Notes: generated by a model from the letters alone, not told the origin. A stretch of DNA of 64,000 nucleotides from Cohnella silvisoli (GCF_021190915.1 NZ_JAIOAP010000009.1:62001-126000); one strand, 5' to 3'; counted from the first letter of the stretch, positions 25,704-34,398 are shown. Numbers and translations are program-made.

Positions 25704-26132
25704 TCAGGCATCCGCCCGCCATGCTGGCGGTTTTTTCATAAAACGTTCGGCATCGCGCATGAAACCGAACTTCTCATACAAACCGTGAGCATCCGCCGTA
25801 CCCAGTAGACCTAACATCCCCTCATATCGTTGTTCATTGAAAATATGGGCGACCAACCTCGTGCCGATTCCTTGACCTCTATGATCTTCATTAACGAAAA
25901 CGTCGCATAGATAAAAAATAGTCGCATCATCGGTGACTACCCGCGCGAAGCCGATCTGTTTTTTGTCTTCGTCGTATACGCCGTAACAATTCGAATTCTG
26001 GATGGCTTGCGCAGTCCGCTCGAACGGACGTTTGGCAGCCCAATAGCTCCGCGATAGGAAGCCTTGGATTACATCCATCTGAAGCAGGGATTTATCGTCG
26101 CTGATTAAGTATTCTCCAACTTGTATTTCCAT
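25704..26132 (-). CDS. GNAT-family N-acetyltransferase
   Basis: 142 residues. The acetyl-CoA motif VFVNEDHRGQGIGTRLVAHI (about 80-99) and the terminal LYEKFGFMRDAERFMKKPP mark the GNAT fold, of a type found in small uncharacterised acetyltransferases. ATG 26132 was chosen because GGAGG lies 8 nt upstream; an upstream in-frame TTG overlaps that ribosome-binding site. Single-gene unit with its own terminator. Substrate unknown. Confidence 0.88.
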   Translation of the reverse strand: MEIQVGEYLISDDKSLLQMDVIQGFLSRSYWAAKRPFERTAQAIQNSNCYGVYDEDKKQIGFARVVTDDATIFYLCDVFVNEDHRGQGIGTRLVAHIFNEQRYEGMLGLLGTADAHGLYEKFGFMRDAERFMKKPPAWRADA

Positions 26133-26353
26133 CGTAAAAACCTCCAATCCGTTATCTTCTCAAGATAACGAACCCTAGTAATTCTAGCAAGAAAAAATTG
26201 GTTAGAGGTGCTAAAACGACTGATTTAACGGGATAAAAAGACGTTAAGCCTATCAATTGTAAATATTTATGGGGTGATCTGGTCCTTCATAGCTGATAGA
26301 CTTTGAGGTATTCCAAGTCTTCGCAGGCTTAATAAAGAGGAGGAACACATTTC

Positions 26354-27076
26354 ATGAATAAACGCAATAACAAAGGTCTTAAGAAAACTCTTATCCTAGG
26401 CACGTTGGCATTAGCCATATCCATTCCTACGGGAGTGGGCGCTGCATCCGCAGCCAGCGTTTGCGGAACAACCGGAAGCAATACTACCTTGTCGCAACAA
26501 TTTATGACTCAAAACGGTTTTGATCTTAACGCTTTACTTCAGCAAATCATGCAAGGCAAATATCCGGTCGCATCTAAACCTGTCGTAACAACGCCTAAAC
26601 CAGTCGAACCTGCCAAGCCTTCGCAGCCAAGCCAGGGAAGCGGTAACTCAGGCAGCGTAGGAAACACCGGTTCTGGCAATACTAATACTGGAACAACCGC
26701 TCCTGCATCGGCATTCGCGACGCAAGTCGTTACTCTTGTGAACCAAGAACGCGCAAAAGCAGGCTTAAGCCCGCTCAAGACGACGAATGCAACGTTAACG
26801 AAGATGGCGCTCGACAAAGCGAAGGACATGTACGCCAAAGGTTACTTCGATCATAATTCGCCGACTTACGGTTCGCCGTTCGACATGATGAAGCAATACG
26901 GGATTAACTATCGCTATGCCGGCGAGAACATCGCCAAAGGCCAGCGCACCCCGCAAGAAGTAATGACTGCTTGGATGAACAGCCCGGGTCACCGCGCCAA
27001 CATTCTAAACGCAAACTACACGACCATCGGCGTCGCTTATTACAACGGCGTATGGGTTCAAGAATTTATCTCATAA
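26354..27076 (+). CDS. Secreted CAP-domain protein (YkwD-like)
   Basis: 240 residues. Signal peptide at about 1-34 (KKTLILGTLALAISIPTGVG, Ala-rich cleavage region), a short unique region, a Pro/Gly/Ser/Thr linker (about 75-115) and a C-terminal CAP/SCP domain (about 120-240) with VVTLVNQERAKAGLSPL, YFDHNSPTYGSPFDMM, YAGENIAKGQ and WMNSPGHRANILNANYTTIG. The role of CAP proteins in Bacilli is unclear; YkwD-like proteins are linked to spores and cell walls. AGGAGGAAC before ATG. A strong bidirectional terminator follows. Confidence 0.93.
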   Translation: MNKRNNKGLKKTLILGTLALAISIPTGVGAASAASVCGTTGSNTTLSQQFMTQNGFDLNALLQQIMQGKYPVASKPVVTTPKPVEPAKPSQPSQGSGNSGSVGNTGSGNTNTGTTAPASAFATQVVTLVNQERAKAGLSPLKTTNATLTKMALDKAKDMYAKGYFDHNSPTYGSPFDMMKQYGINYRYAGENIAKGQRTPQEVMTAWMNSPGHRANILNANYTTIGVAYYNGVWVQEFIS

Positions 27077-27087
27077 AAAGTGGAATA

Positions 27088-27139
27088 AAACAGGCTTTGC
27101 GAGGGCGCGTTTAAGCGCCGTTCGCAAAGCCTGTTTTTT
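27088..27139. terminator. Bidirectional terminator between the CAP gene and the mutarotase-like gene
   Basis: Stem AACAGGCTTTGCGA / TCGCAAAGCCTGTT (14 bp) with an inner GGCGC/GCGCC pairing and T-runs on both strands. It serves the two convergent genes. Confidence 0.9.
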
Positions 27140-28193
27140 AAGATTGGTTGATGGGATACGGGGTGGTTTGCATCGTAAATGTTTTACGCTCTCTAGGTCC
27201 GATGCAGCCGGCGCTCCCGTTGCGGATTGCTTCCTCCAGCCCAAACGTAGGATAGCTTGAGAAAGGCTCCAGGCCGATATTGTAATGCCGTCCGTACCAA
27301 GGATAGTCCTTCGTGGCACCGTACTCCTGCCAAAACCATAAGTAGGGGAACGCCTCTCCGTCCCACTGTACTTTCATTCCCATTCCGAGTAAATCGTTCT
27401 CCACCTTATACCATGCTTCTTTTGGGAATCCATGCAAATATACAATGTCCGACAGCGTTCCTACTTCCGGAATTCTAGAAAGATCGACGGTTTCCCCCCG
27501 GTCATTAACGCCGTTCGGCCAAACGTTCGATGTTCCTCTCGTTATTGTTCCCGGCAAGGCAACGGGCGAGTCCGCGTTTTCCGTTAGTATGTTCAATCCT
27601 TCTGGCATTATTATCGTGCAGCCTGCCTCCAAAAAAGGGCGGCCGAACGCCAAATGCTGTCCCCACATGTATTGCTGCGGTTCTCCGCTGACATTTTCAA
27701 GCGTTTCTTCAATGGTCAGGGAGGGGCTATTGCGAGTCAATGTTAACGTTTTGCTTAATTGAAACGGAGTCTTCTTCGTTCTTACGCCGAGGCAAACGGA
27801 TATCCGTTCAGGCGTATCCTCTACGATTTCGTAATCCCAAGCCATGTGAGCCACTTCGCCGTGCTGTCCCATTTGCGCCCCTTTGTAGGTGCTGGCGCCA
27901 CCTCCGTTGGGAAACACTTCCTGCCAACCTCCCGGGTAATAATCGATAAAAGTTGATACGGGATCGGGAGAAGTGGGCAAATAGTCGGTCGGGTTCTGCA
28001 CGCCATTTTCCGTCAGCCACATGAAATCTAGATCGCTCGGTTTATACAAATATTCGAAAATTTCCGTGCCTTTATCGAGCAACAAGGAAATGCGCACCAA
28101 ATCGTTCTCCAGTACGATCGTTCTCATCCCGAAGTAAGTGTATTGGTCATGAATGCGACACCCGTAATTGCGCTGACGCCGATATTTTTTCAT
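27138..28193 (-). CDS. Galactose-mutarotase-like (aldose 1-epimerase superfamily) protein
   Basis: 351 residues with the beta-sandwich pattern of aldose 1-epimerase relatives: DKGTEIFEYLYKPSDLDFMW near residues 40-60, DYYPGGWQEVFPNGG, the WGQHLAFGRPFLEAG stretch with a candidate catalytic His, and a conserved Glu in FWQEYGA. Not a canonical GalM, so the sugar is unknown. Last gene of the GntR-SDR-dehydratase-lactonase cluster, 22 bp after the lactonase; it may interconvert anomers of the pathway's sugar or lactone precursor. Confidence 0.8.
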   Translation of the reverse strand: MKKYRRQRNYGCRIHDQYTYFGMRTIVLENDLVRISLLLDKGTEIFEYLYKPSDLDFMWLTENGVQNPTDYLPTSPDPVSTFIDYYPGGWQEVFPNGGGASTYKGAQMGQHGEVAHMAWDYEIVEDTPERISVCLGVRTKKTPFQLSKTLTLTRNSPSLTIEETLENVSGEPQQYMWGQHLAFGRPFLEAGCTIIMPEGLNILTENADSPVALPGTITRGTSNVWPNGVNDRGETVDLSRIPEVGTLSDIVYLHGFPKEAWYKVENDLLGMGMKVQWDGEAFPYLWFWQEYGATKDYPWYGRHYNIGLEPFSSYPTFGLEEAIRNGSAGCIGPRERKTFTMQTTPYPINQS

Positions 28194-28215
28194 ATTCTAT
28201 GCCCGCCTTTAGAGA

Positions 28216-29088
28216 TTAAGATTTCAACACGTCCGCGATTCTCGTAATATGCCAACGTCCCAAATTCGATGTAAATAAATCGTTGCCGCGAAACGCGCAG
28301 TTCGTAGGATGGCAGAGCATATGCGCTTCAGGATCGTAGTATAACAGCTCCAATCCGGAAGTCTCCGACCAACGGTAGATGAGCGAAGGTTCATAACAAC
28401 TGATATAAAGTCGGCCCAATCTGTCGAACGTTAACCCGTCAGGCAGTGCATCCACTTCAATGACCGTTTGCTTCGAACCCGCGCTGCCATCATCATTAAG
28501 GGGAATACAGCTAATTGTACGAGCAAAGGTTTCGGCAACGAACAAATTTTTTCCATCGGGAGAAAGGGCAAGCCCATTGGCGAAACGCAACGGTTCATCA
28601 TACCACATGAAGCCCGTGCCTGACTTCAAGTCGAACCTCCATATTCCCGGTCCGGCTTGCCGCGAATCGTAGCTATCGCTTACATAAAGGAACTGGTTCG
28701 TTTCATCGACGACGGGAACGTTGGGAATGCGCATGTTCCTTTCCGCTCCGTCACCATCGGCGAACCGTTCCAATTTCCCAGTCCGGGTATCAAGGCGAAA
28801 TACGGCCGAATGCCGCAAATCGCACGTATACAAAAAACCGGATTCATCTAAGGCCAATCCCAAAGTAAACCCGCCCGTAGAGGCCACTTGTTCAATGCCG
28901 GTCCCGTCGGCCGCGATCCGGAAAACTTCCCCCTTCTCTCCTCCGCACCACACGTGTCCTTGTCCATCGAACGCAATTCCTTCCGGGTGGTTTAATTGCG
29001 GCTCCGAGAAGATGCCATCATAGAAGACCGTTGCGCGGTCATGCGTCAGCACGGCTTGCTTCCCCATCCAAACCGGCTTTATATTCAT
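28216..29088 (-). CDS. SMP-30/gluconolactonase-family protein
   Basis: 290 residues. Six-bladed propeller of the SMP-30 family with an N-terminal [20 protein letters not shown] (substrate/metal Glu), [32 protein letters not shown] and [16 protein letters not shown] repeats. These hydrolyse sugar lactones or related esters. ATG overlaps the dehydratase stop by 4 bp (ATGA). Its neighbours suggest it opens the lactone made by the SDR dehydrogenase, giving the acid that the dehydratase uses. Confidence 0.88.
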   Translation of the reverse strand: MNIKPVWMGKQAVLTHDRATVFYDGIFSEPQLNHPEGIAFDGQGHVWCGGEKGEVFRIAADGTGIEQVASTGGFTLGLALDESGFLYTCDLRHSAVFRLDTRTGKLERFADGDGAERNMRIPNVPVVDETNQFLYVSDSYDSRQAGPGIWRFDLKSGTGFMWYDEPLRFANGLALSPDGKNLFVAETFARTISCIPLNDDGSAGSKQTVIEVDALPDGLTFDRLGRLYISCYEPSLIYRWSETSGLELLYYDPEAHMLCHPTNCAFRGNDLFTSNLGRWHITRIADVLKS

Positions 29089-30314
29089 ATTGACTTAACC
29101 CGATGATCCGCCCAGCGTTCGTTGGGAACGAGCGGAAACCAATCGGGGCGCGATGGATCCCGGTCATACGGATATCCTCCGAATTCTCGATACATCTCCG
29201 CATATTGTTCAATCTTATCCCGACTTACTTGGATGCCCAAACCCGGTCCGTCCGGGACCCGAATCGCGCCGTTCTCGTACTTCATTTTACCGCCTTCCAA
29301 TATATCGTCCTGCAATTGGTGGTAGTGGGCATCGGCGGCAAAAGCCAAATTGGGAACGACCGCCCCCATATGCAGCATCGATGCAAGCTGAATCCCTAGT
29401 TCACCCGACGAATGAACGGCTACGCCCAACTGGAATGTCTCGCATACGCCGGCCGCCTTAACGCAAGGACGGATGCCTCCCCAGAAGGTCGTATCCAGTA
29501 AAATCACATCCACTGCCGGATTCAGAATATTGGCCGCCAACTGTTCGAAGTTCACCACGACCGTATTCGTTGCCGTCGGTATTCGCACCATGGAACGAAC
29601 CCGCCGCATTCCGTTCAGCCCCCAAGTCGGATCTTCGAAGTAGTCATTGTTTAATCCCTCTATCGCTTGGCCGAAACGGATGGAGTCTTCCACGCTAAGC
29701 GCGGCATTCGGATCGAAACGAAGGCGGTCCCGTGGAAAAGCATCCCCCAACGCGCGATAACACTCAAGTTCATAGTCGGGATGAAATACGCCTCCCTTTA
29801 ACTTGTGCGTGGTGAACCCGTGCTTTTCTTTCAATTCGCGACAATGTTCGATCAACTGTTCGACGGTGCGAATTTCTCCTTCGCCCGTACGCTCGTTCGG
29901 CAAACGGTAAAACAAATAACTTGCGAAGGAGACGCTGTCCCGCACTTTGCCTCCCAACAGCTGATGCACGGGGACTCCCAACTTCTTGCCCATGATGTCC
30001 AAACAGGCAAACTCGATGGCCGCGTGCAGTTGGGTTCTGTTATTGTAAAGACTTGCTGTCGGATTACAAATCTTAAAACGCATTTCCTCCAATTGGAAAG
30101 GATCATGCCCGAGAAGGTACGGTTTTAGTCCGGCGAATGCCACCTCGGCGCTTTCTCCTCCGCCTCCCATTTCTCCGAAGCCGGTAATGCCTTCGTCCGT
30201 CTCCACCTCGACGATTGTGCGGACGAATCGTCCCCAATGCGCTCCGTTGCTATGGCGAAGGGGAGCCTCCAAAGGGATCATAACGGTAGTCGATTTGATG
30301 TTCGTAATCTTCAT
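29085..30314 (-). CDS. Enolase-superfamily acid-sugar dehydratase (glucarate-dehydratase-like)
   Basis: 409 residues. Mandelate racemase/muconate lactonizing enzyme fold: N-terminal capping domain (about 1-130), a KLKGG catalytic Lys motif near residue 175, metal ligands in [18 protein letters not shown] and the next beta strand, and [17 protein letters not shown] with the His/Glu of the GlucD subgroup. Expected to dehydrate an aldonate or aldarate to a 2-keto-3-deoxy acid. GGAGAGGG before ATG; 11 bp after the SDR gene. The exact acid is unknown and no aldolase is adjacent. Confidence 0.88.
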   Translation of the reverse strand: MKITNIKSTTVMIPLEAPLRHSNGAHWGRFVRTIVEVETDEGITGFGEMGGGGESAEVAFAGLKPYLLGHDPFQLEEMRFKICNPTASLYNNRTQLHAAIEFACLDIMGKKLGVPVHQLLGGKVRDSVSFASYLFYRLPNERTGEGEIRTVEQLIEHCRELKEKHGFTTHKLKGGVFHPDYELECYRALGDAFPRDRLRFDPNAALSVEDSIRFGQAIEGLNNDYFEDPTWGLNGMRRVRSMVRIPTATNTVVVNFEQLAANILNPAVDVILLDTTFWGGIRPCVKAAGVCETFQLGVAVHSSGELGIQLASMLHMGAVVPNLAFAADAHYHQLQDDILEGGKMKYENGAIRVPDGPGLGIQVSRDKIEQYAEMYREFGGYPYDRDPSRPDWFPLVPNERWADHRVKSI

Positions 30315-30325
30315 GTTCCCTCTCC

Positions 30326-31132
30326 TTATTCCGGCAAGTGGACGCCCAGCGCCGCCAACATGCCTCCGTCAATTTTGTACTCGGCGCCCGTAATAAAACC
30401 GGCACGATCGCTTGCCAAGAAGGCGATAAGCTCGCCCACTTCTTCCATCGTGCCGACGCGGCCTATCGGGTGCATCTTCCCCCAATCGGCCAGTAATTGC
30501 TCCTGGCTGCTCTCTCCTTTATGCAAATCGGCCGCCCATCGCAGCATTGGCGTATCGATGGAAGCCGGACACACGACGTTGACGCGGATATTGTCCTGCG
30601 CATGGTCGAGAGCCATCGCTCTCGTCATGGCGTTGATGCCGCCTTTGCTGGCCGTGTAGGCGGCTACCCCTTTCTGGGAAGCGAAAGCTTGTACGGAGGA
30701 AACGTTGACGATCGCTCCTCCTCCGCCTTTGCGCATCTCAGGTATGGCATATTTACAGCTTAAAAACATGCCTTTGAGGTTAATATCGATCACTTCATCC
30801 CATACTTCCTCGCTCGTTTCCGTCACATCGCCATACCGTTGAACGCCTGCGCTGTTCACAAGAATGTCCAAACGGCCGTATGTATCCGCCGTATACCGGA
30901 TCAATTCTTGAATTTCCGAAGAGAAGCGGACATTCGCTTTCTTGAAAACAACGGGAAGCCCTTCGTCGCATAACCGCTGCGCCGCTTCCTCCCCCGCATC
31001 CGGCCGCGAACCGCAAATAACCACATTTGCTCCCCCTTGCGCCAAACTGCGTGCCGCTCCGAAACCGATGCCCATCGTTCCCCCGGTAACGACAGCGACC
31101 TTCCCGTTAAACTCATACGGGTGTGCCCTCAT
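30326..31132 (-). CDS. SDR-family oxidoreductase
   Basis: 268 residues. Classical short-chain dehydrogenase: [20 protein letters not shown] (TGxxxGxG cofactor motif), LVNSAGVQ (NxAG), catalytic Ser in [25 protein letters not shown] (YxxxK) and a [11 protein letters not shown] loop. ATG 31132 chosen behind GGGAGAG; the GTG at 31141 abuts that site. First structural gene of the sugar-acid cluster after the GntR regulator (23-bp gap), probably oxidising the sugar at C1 to a lactone. Confidence 0.9.
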   Translation of the reverse strand: MRAHPYEFNGKVAVVTGGTMGIGFGAARSLAQGGANVVICGSRPDAGEEAAQRLCDEGLPVVFKKANVRFSSEIQELIRYTADTYGRLDILVNSAGVQRYGDVTETSEEVWDEVIDINLKGMFLSCKYAIPEMRKGGGGAIVNVSSVQAFASQKGVAAYTASKGGINAMTRAMALDHAQDNIRVNVVCPASIDTPMLRWAADLHKGESSQEQLLADWGKMHPIGRVGTMEEVGELIAFLASDRAGFITGAEYKIDGGMLAALGVHLPE

Positions 31133-31155
31133 ACAATCCACTCTCCCAACCTCTA

Positions 31156-31854
31156 TTACTTGGTGAAATAATGCGGAAACTTGGCAACCGCTTCAGGCAG
31201 CTCCACATGAAGCTTCCGCAAATGGGATTCAAGCTGCGAAACCGCCGCCTGTTCGTCGCCCGTTGCGACCGCTTCGAATAGTTTCCGGTGCTCATCAATC
31301 AATACGTCCATTTGTTCGAATTCTTTCAGCATCAAATAACGCAGCCGGTTAAGGTGTCCCCTCATCAGAAGCACGACGGAAAGCAGCGTTTCATTCCCGA
31401 ACTGACGCAAAATCAGTTGGTGAAACGCTTCGTCTGCCTGCAGGAATGCCAAAGCATCCCTCTCTTCCGCCGCCTGATGTTGTTCCTCCAATAAGGCATC
31501 CACGCTCTTAGCGATTTTACTGAATCGAATGCCATCTTCCTTCCACAGCCGGCATACTTCACGAACGGCGCTCACTTCCAGGCTCTCTCGGATAAACCGA
31601 ACCTCTTCCGCTTTGCTCCGGGAAATTAAAGAAACCCGTACGCCGCGCTGCGGCAAAATTTCGATCATCCCTTCCATGAGCAGCATGCGAAACGCCTCGC
31701 GCAGCGGAGTACGGCTCATTCCGAGCGTCTGCGCCAGTTCATTCTCATACACCATTTGACCTGGCTCGAAACGGAGATAAATGATGGAATCCCTTAACCA
31801 GTCGTATGCCGTTTCGCTTAACGATTTTTTTCCCGATGAGATATTGCTGATCAT
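31156..31854 (-). CDS. GntR/FadR-type transcriptional regulator
   Basis: 232 residues. N-terminal winged helix (about 10-78: DSIIYLRFEPGQMVYENELA, QTLGMSRTPLREAFRMLLME) and C-terminal FCD effector domain (about 88-220) with metal-site-like residues in QADEAFHQLILRQFGN and DEHRKLFEAV. First gene of the five-gene cluster; it probably represses it and itself until a sugar acid binds. Confidence 0.92.
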   Translation of the reverse strand: MISNISSGKKSLSETAYDWLRDSIIYLRFEPGQMVYENELAQTLGMSRTPLREAFRMLLMEGMIEILPQRGVRVSLISRSKAEEVRFIRESLEVSAVREVCRLWKEDGIRFSKIAKSVDALLEEQHQAAEERDALAFLQADEAFHQLILRQFGNETLLSVVLLMRGHLNRLRYLMLKEFEQMDVLIDEHRKLFEAVATGDEQAAVSQLESHLRKLHVELPEAVAKFPHYFTK

Positions 31855-31899
31855 ATGAGTGGATCAAACTCCTTTTTAATGCAACTAATCTTATCAATT

Positions 31900-31929
31900 A
31901 TTTTACATGTATACTTGTATGCAAGTCAA
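31900..31929 (-). promoter_or_regulatory. Promoter of the gntR-led sugar-acid cluster
   Basis: Minus strand TTGACT (31924-31929), 18-bp spacer, TAAAAT (31900-31905). The spacer contains the AT-rich dyads GTATAC and TACATGTA, where a GntR-type autoregulator could bind. Confidence 0.6.
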
Positions 31930-31952
31930 TCCAGATTAGAGAAAAATGAAAA

Positions 31953-31986
31953 GACTTCCCACTAGTTAATAAACTAATGAGAAGCC
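31953..31986 (-). terminator. Terminator of the FAD-oxidoreductase gene
   Basis: Minus-strand stem of about 15 bp (GGCTTCTCATTAGTT / AACTAGTGGGAAGTC, several G-U pairs), loop TATT, then TTTTC, 26 bp past the stop. Confidence 0.7.
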
Positions 31987-32011
31987 GCTAAATACAGCAT
32001 TTATAAAACTT

Positions 32012-32575
32012 CTATGCCTTCAGCACATCATGGTCAACATAACGCTCGCCGTTGATCTCGCTGATCACGTTAATCGCAACCTTCGCGCCGTCTCCAGCGG
32101 TGATGATCGTATGCATGCTCACTCCGGCAGCTGTGCCGGCAGCCCAAATATTATCCATGCTCGTCTTGCCTTCCGGGGTAGCCTCAACGATCGTCTTGAT
32201 TCTCGGCTCCGTTCCGGGTTTCGTGCGAACGCCGCTTGCTTCAGCCACGTCGACGAAGAGGCCAGTTGCGAGAATGACATGACCCGCTTCGTAGGTTTCA
32301 CCATCCGTCTCGATGGTGATGAAACCATCGCCCGAGGTTAACCTCGTTGCTTTGGCGGTTACAAATTCAGCACCGAATTTGGTTGCTTGCTTCTTGCCTA
32401 CCGCAACAAGATCCGGACCGGTAATCCCGTCGACTCCATAGTGATTTTCCACCCAAGCGCGTTTCGTTACGCTCTGATCGCTGTCGATCACAAGCGTTTT
32501 CTTTCCTGCTTTCGCGGTGAAAATAGCTGCGCTAGCTCCTGCTGGGCCGCCTCCGATAATGGCGATATCATACAT
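32012..32575 (-). CDS. Minimal FAD-dependent oxidoreductase (thioredoxin-reductase-like)
   Basis: 187 residues. N-terminal Rossmann motif DIAIIGGGPAGASAAIFTAK, an ATG-type segment VILATGLFVD and a C-terminal FAD motif NIWAAGTAAGVSMHTIITAGDGA resemble thioredoxin reductase, but the chain is about 60% of its length. The NADPH-binding domain and the CxxC pair are missing. Such FAD-only proteins occur in Bacilli and need another electron donor. Start at ATG 32575 behind AAGGAG; the longer reading to 32623 lacks a site. Confidence 0.85.
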   Translation of the reverse strand: MYDIAIIGGGPAGASAAIFTAKAGKKTLVIDSDQSVTKRAWVENHYGVDGITGPDLVAVGKKQATKFGAEFVTAKATRLTSGDGFITIETDGETYEAGHVILATGLFVDVAEASGVRTKPGTEPRIKTIVEATPEGKTSMDNIWAAGTAAGVSMHTIITAGDGAKVAINVISEINGERYVDHDVLKA

Positions 32576-32613
32576 AACAGTCACTCCTTCGTGGGATATA
32601 ATGGCACTACCCC

Positions 32614-32642
32614 ATTGTACCACGAGGCTATCCCGCTTTCAA
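32614..32642 (-). promoter_or_regulatory. Promoter of the FAD-oxidoreductase gene
   Basis: Minus strand TTGAAA (32637-32642), 17-bp spacer, TACAAT (32614-32619), about 40 bp before the start codon. Confidence 0.75.
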
Positions 32643-32679
32643 AAAGTAAGAACCCGCCCCATCTACGGAGCAATACTTA

Positions 32680-32865
32680 TTACTGCCGTTCCTTCAACCG
32701 TTCAACAGCAACCGTCTGCGTATTCGTCGGACTTTGTCCGATTTGCACGGTAGCGACGCCATTGGCGGTATCCACATTCTCGATCCACACCGATTGACCG
32801 TCGTCCAGTTGAACGGGGATATTGTCCGAGGATTCGTAAATTTCTTGCGCTCTCTGTGCGTTCAT
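32680..32865 (-). CDS. sspH: Small acid-soluble spore protein, H type
   Basis: 61 residues. MNAQRAQEIYESSDNIPVQL, then VWIENVDTANGVATV and a basic end match the SspH family of minor spore proteins packed in the forespore core. Its ATG overlaps the stop of a 58-codon gene upstream (ATGA), so the two are translationally coupled. A candidate forespore promoter lies before the pair. It also supports the organism being an endospore former. Confidence 0.9.
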   Translation of the reverse strand: MNAQRAQEIYESSDNIPVQLDDGQSVWIENVDTANGVATVQIGQSPTNTQTVAVERLKERQ

Positions 32866-33038
32866 GGATTATCGGCCTCCATCGAATCTGTCGTCGATTC
32901 CGTAATTAACCCGTTATGAACCGTCACTTGGCCTCCGCCAAGCCCTTCGTTTATCATTCGGTCAATATCCATATCGTAGACGTCCTTACCCTCGTGGATC
33001 GAATCCGAAATCGGCGTAGTTTCTGAATCCATAGTCAT
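32862..33038 (-). CDS. Small conserved-looking protein coupled to sspH
   Basis: 58 residues, acidic, no membrane segment. It reads MTMDSETTPISDSIHEGKDV, continuing with MDIDRMINEGLGGGQVTVHN and ending in ESTTDSMEADNP. GGGGAG lies 3 nt before the first ATG and 9 nt before the second in-frame ATG (33032), which may be the true start. The stop overlaps the sspH start by 4 bp. I do not recognise the family; the GLGGGQVTVHNG core looks like a folded turn. Co-expression in the forespore is inferred. Confidence 0.7.
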   Translation of the reverse strand: MTMDSETTPISDSIHEGKDVYDMDIDRMINEGLGGGQVTVHNGLITESTTDSMEADNP

Positions 33039-33073
33039 TTGCTCCCCTCTGCGATCTGGCCTATAACCATTTC

Positions 33074-33103
33074 CAATATTCCCTGGGCGATCGATTTCTA
33101 TGC
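33074..33103 (-). promoter_or_regulatory. Candidate forespore (sigma-F/sigma-G) promoter of the sspH pair
   Basis: Minus strand GCATA (33099-33103), 15-bp spacer, GGGAATATTG (33074-33083), close to the sigma-F pattern GYATA-N15-GGNNANNMTR and 36 bp before the first gene. The expected product is forespore-specific. Confidence 0.5.
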
Positions 33104-33154
33104 TGAATAGGGCAGACTAGGGTCAGTATAGGAGCAGTAAAGTATTCGATTCGA

Positions 33155-33472
33155 CTATGAAATCCGGATCCAATCGTGAGACCATTTCGCAATATGTTCA
33201 AACAGCGGAGCCAGCGCAAGCCCCTTCTCCGTCAACTGATATTCAATCCTCACGGGAGTTTCCGGATAAACATCGCGCCTGATGATTCCTTCCGCTTCTA
33301 GCTCCTTTAATCTTTCCGACAACACTTTCCCGCTTAAATTAGTCAGCGAGGTTTCTATCCGAACAAATCGCTGCGGGCCCGAGAGCAGCTGATATACAAT
33401 TAATGCCGTCCATCGTTTGCTGAGGATTTCCATCGCCTTCTCGAACTTCGGACACAATTCCTGCTGATCCAT
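33155..33472 (-). CDS. HxlR-family transcriptional regulator
   Basis: 105 residues. A single winged-helix domain: KRWTALIVYQLLSGPQRFVR, LTNLSGKVLSERLKELEAEG and the wing PVRIEYQLTEKGLAL. The N-terminal Cys in QELCPKFEKAM is placed like the redox-sensing Cys of YodB/CatR, members that sense quinones and diamide. ATG 33472 chosen for GAGGTGATAAA upstream; the reading to 33499 lacks a site. Divergent from a dioxygenase gene that it probably controls through the dyad at 33510-33528. Confidence 0.88.
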   Translation of the reverse strand: MDQQELCPKFEKAMEILSKRWTALIVYQLLSGPQRFVRIETSLTNLSGKVLSERLKELEAEGIIRRDVYPETPVRIEYQLTEKGLALAPLFEHIAKWSHDWIRIS

Positions 33473-33509
33473 TTTATCACCTCGTTGACTTAAATCCATG
33501 CAATAGATA

Positions 33510-33528
33510 TACTTGGTTACATAAAGTA
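33510..33528. promoter_or_regulatory. Likely HxlR operator in the divergent promoter region
   Basis: TACTT-N9-AAGTA dyad overlapping the -35 region of the dioxygenase promoter, as expected for an HxlR-type repressor site. Confidence 0.6.
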
Positions 33529-33541
33529 AGTATATTATATT
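33513..33541 (+). promoter_or_regulatory. Promoter of the dioxygenase gene
   Basis: TTGGTT (33513-33518), 17-bp spacer, TATATT (33536-33541), 31 bp before the start codon and overlapped by the dyad. Confidence 0.65.
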
Positions 33542-33572
33542 TTATCAGTAAAAGATAGAGAGGAGCGCGCCC

Positions 33573-34340
33573 ATGTTACCCAGTTTATTCATAAACCACG
33601 GCTCGCCAATGATGATTAAACAACAATCGGATTACACACATTTCCTGAAGGATATCGGCAAGAGGTTTACTCCTAAAGCCATCGTTATCTTCAGCGCCCA
33701 TTGGGAGGAGAAAGTAACGACGGTTTCGTTCGCCGACGGTCCGCTCGAGACGATATACGATTTCTACGGGTTTCCGGATGATCTGTACGAGATCGCTTAT
33801 CCGGCTCCAGGTTCCCCGCAAGTTGCCGAGAAGCTGGAGAAATTATTCCAAACTCATGGAATCCCGTCTCAGAGAGACAACAAAAGAGGCCTTGATCACG
33901 GTGCTTGGGTGTTCCTGCGACACATGTATCCGGAAGCCGACATTCCCGTCGTAACGGTTTCGGTGAATCCTTTCTTATCCGCCGCCGAGCAATACAAAAT
34001 CGGTGAAGCTTTCCGCACGCTGGGCGAGGAAAATATTCTCGTCATCGGGAGCGGCACCACCGTTCATAATTTCAACTACATCAAGTTTGGTCAGCAGCAT
34101 CCGGAGCCTTGGGCGGTCGAATTCGACGATTGGCTTATTGAGAAAATCCAAGCCAAAGATTTGCAATCCCTCGTCAATTACGAGCAATTAGCGCCCTATG
34201 CGTCACGCGCGGTACCTAGAGCCGAACACTTCGTCCCGCTATTTCTAGCTATGGGCAGCTCCAGCGGTGAGCAAACCCCAAGCGTGTTATATCGAGGATA
34301 CGAATTCGGCACGTTCAGCAATACTTGTTTTGAATTTTAA
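33573..34340 (+). CDS. Extradiol ring-cleavage dioxygenase, class III (DODA-type)
   Basis: 255 residues of the LigB/DODA superfamily. Metal-binding His residues are visible in LFINHGSPM (His9) and FSAHWEEK, with further conserved His in GLDHGAWVFLRHM and a GSGTTVHNF segment. Family members cleave catechol rings (for example DOPA 4,5-dioxygenase); the HxlR neighbour with an N-terminal Cys suggests a role against catechol/quinone stress. GAGAGGAG before ATG; terminator at 34357-34398. Confidence 0.9.
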   Translation: MLPSLFINHGSPMMIKQQSDYTHFLKDIGKRFTPKAIVIFSAHWEEKVTTVSFADGPLETIYDFYGFPDDLYEIAYPAPGSPQVAEKLEKLFQTHGIPSQRDNKRGLDHGAWVFLRHMYPEADIPVVTVSVNPFLSAAEQYKIGEAFRTLGEENILVIGSGTTVHNFNYIKFGQQHPEPWAVEFDDWLIEKIQAKDLQSLVNYEQLAPYASRAVPRAEHFVPLFLAMGSSSGEQTPSVLYRGYEFGTFSNTCFEF

Positions 34341-34356
34341 TATGGCCGAAAGCGCA

Positions 34357-34398
34357 AAAATGCTTGAACAGGGAGCCATTCCTGATCAAGCATTTTTT
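34357..34398 (+). terminator. Terminator of the dioxygenase gene
   Basis: AAATGCTTGA / TCAAGCATTT stem followed by TTTT, 17 bp past the stop codon. Confidence 0.85.

Noticed and set aside
26148-26353. Riboswitch upstream of the CAP-domain gene (cyclic dinucleotide or preQ1 type)
   Set aside because: A GACTT/AAGTC mini-hairpin and an AATAAAGAGG segment are present, but none of the conserved cores I know could be matched.
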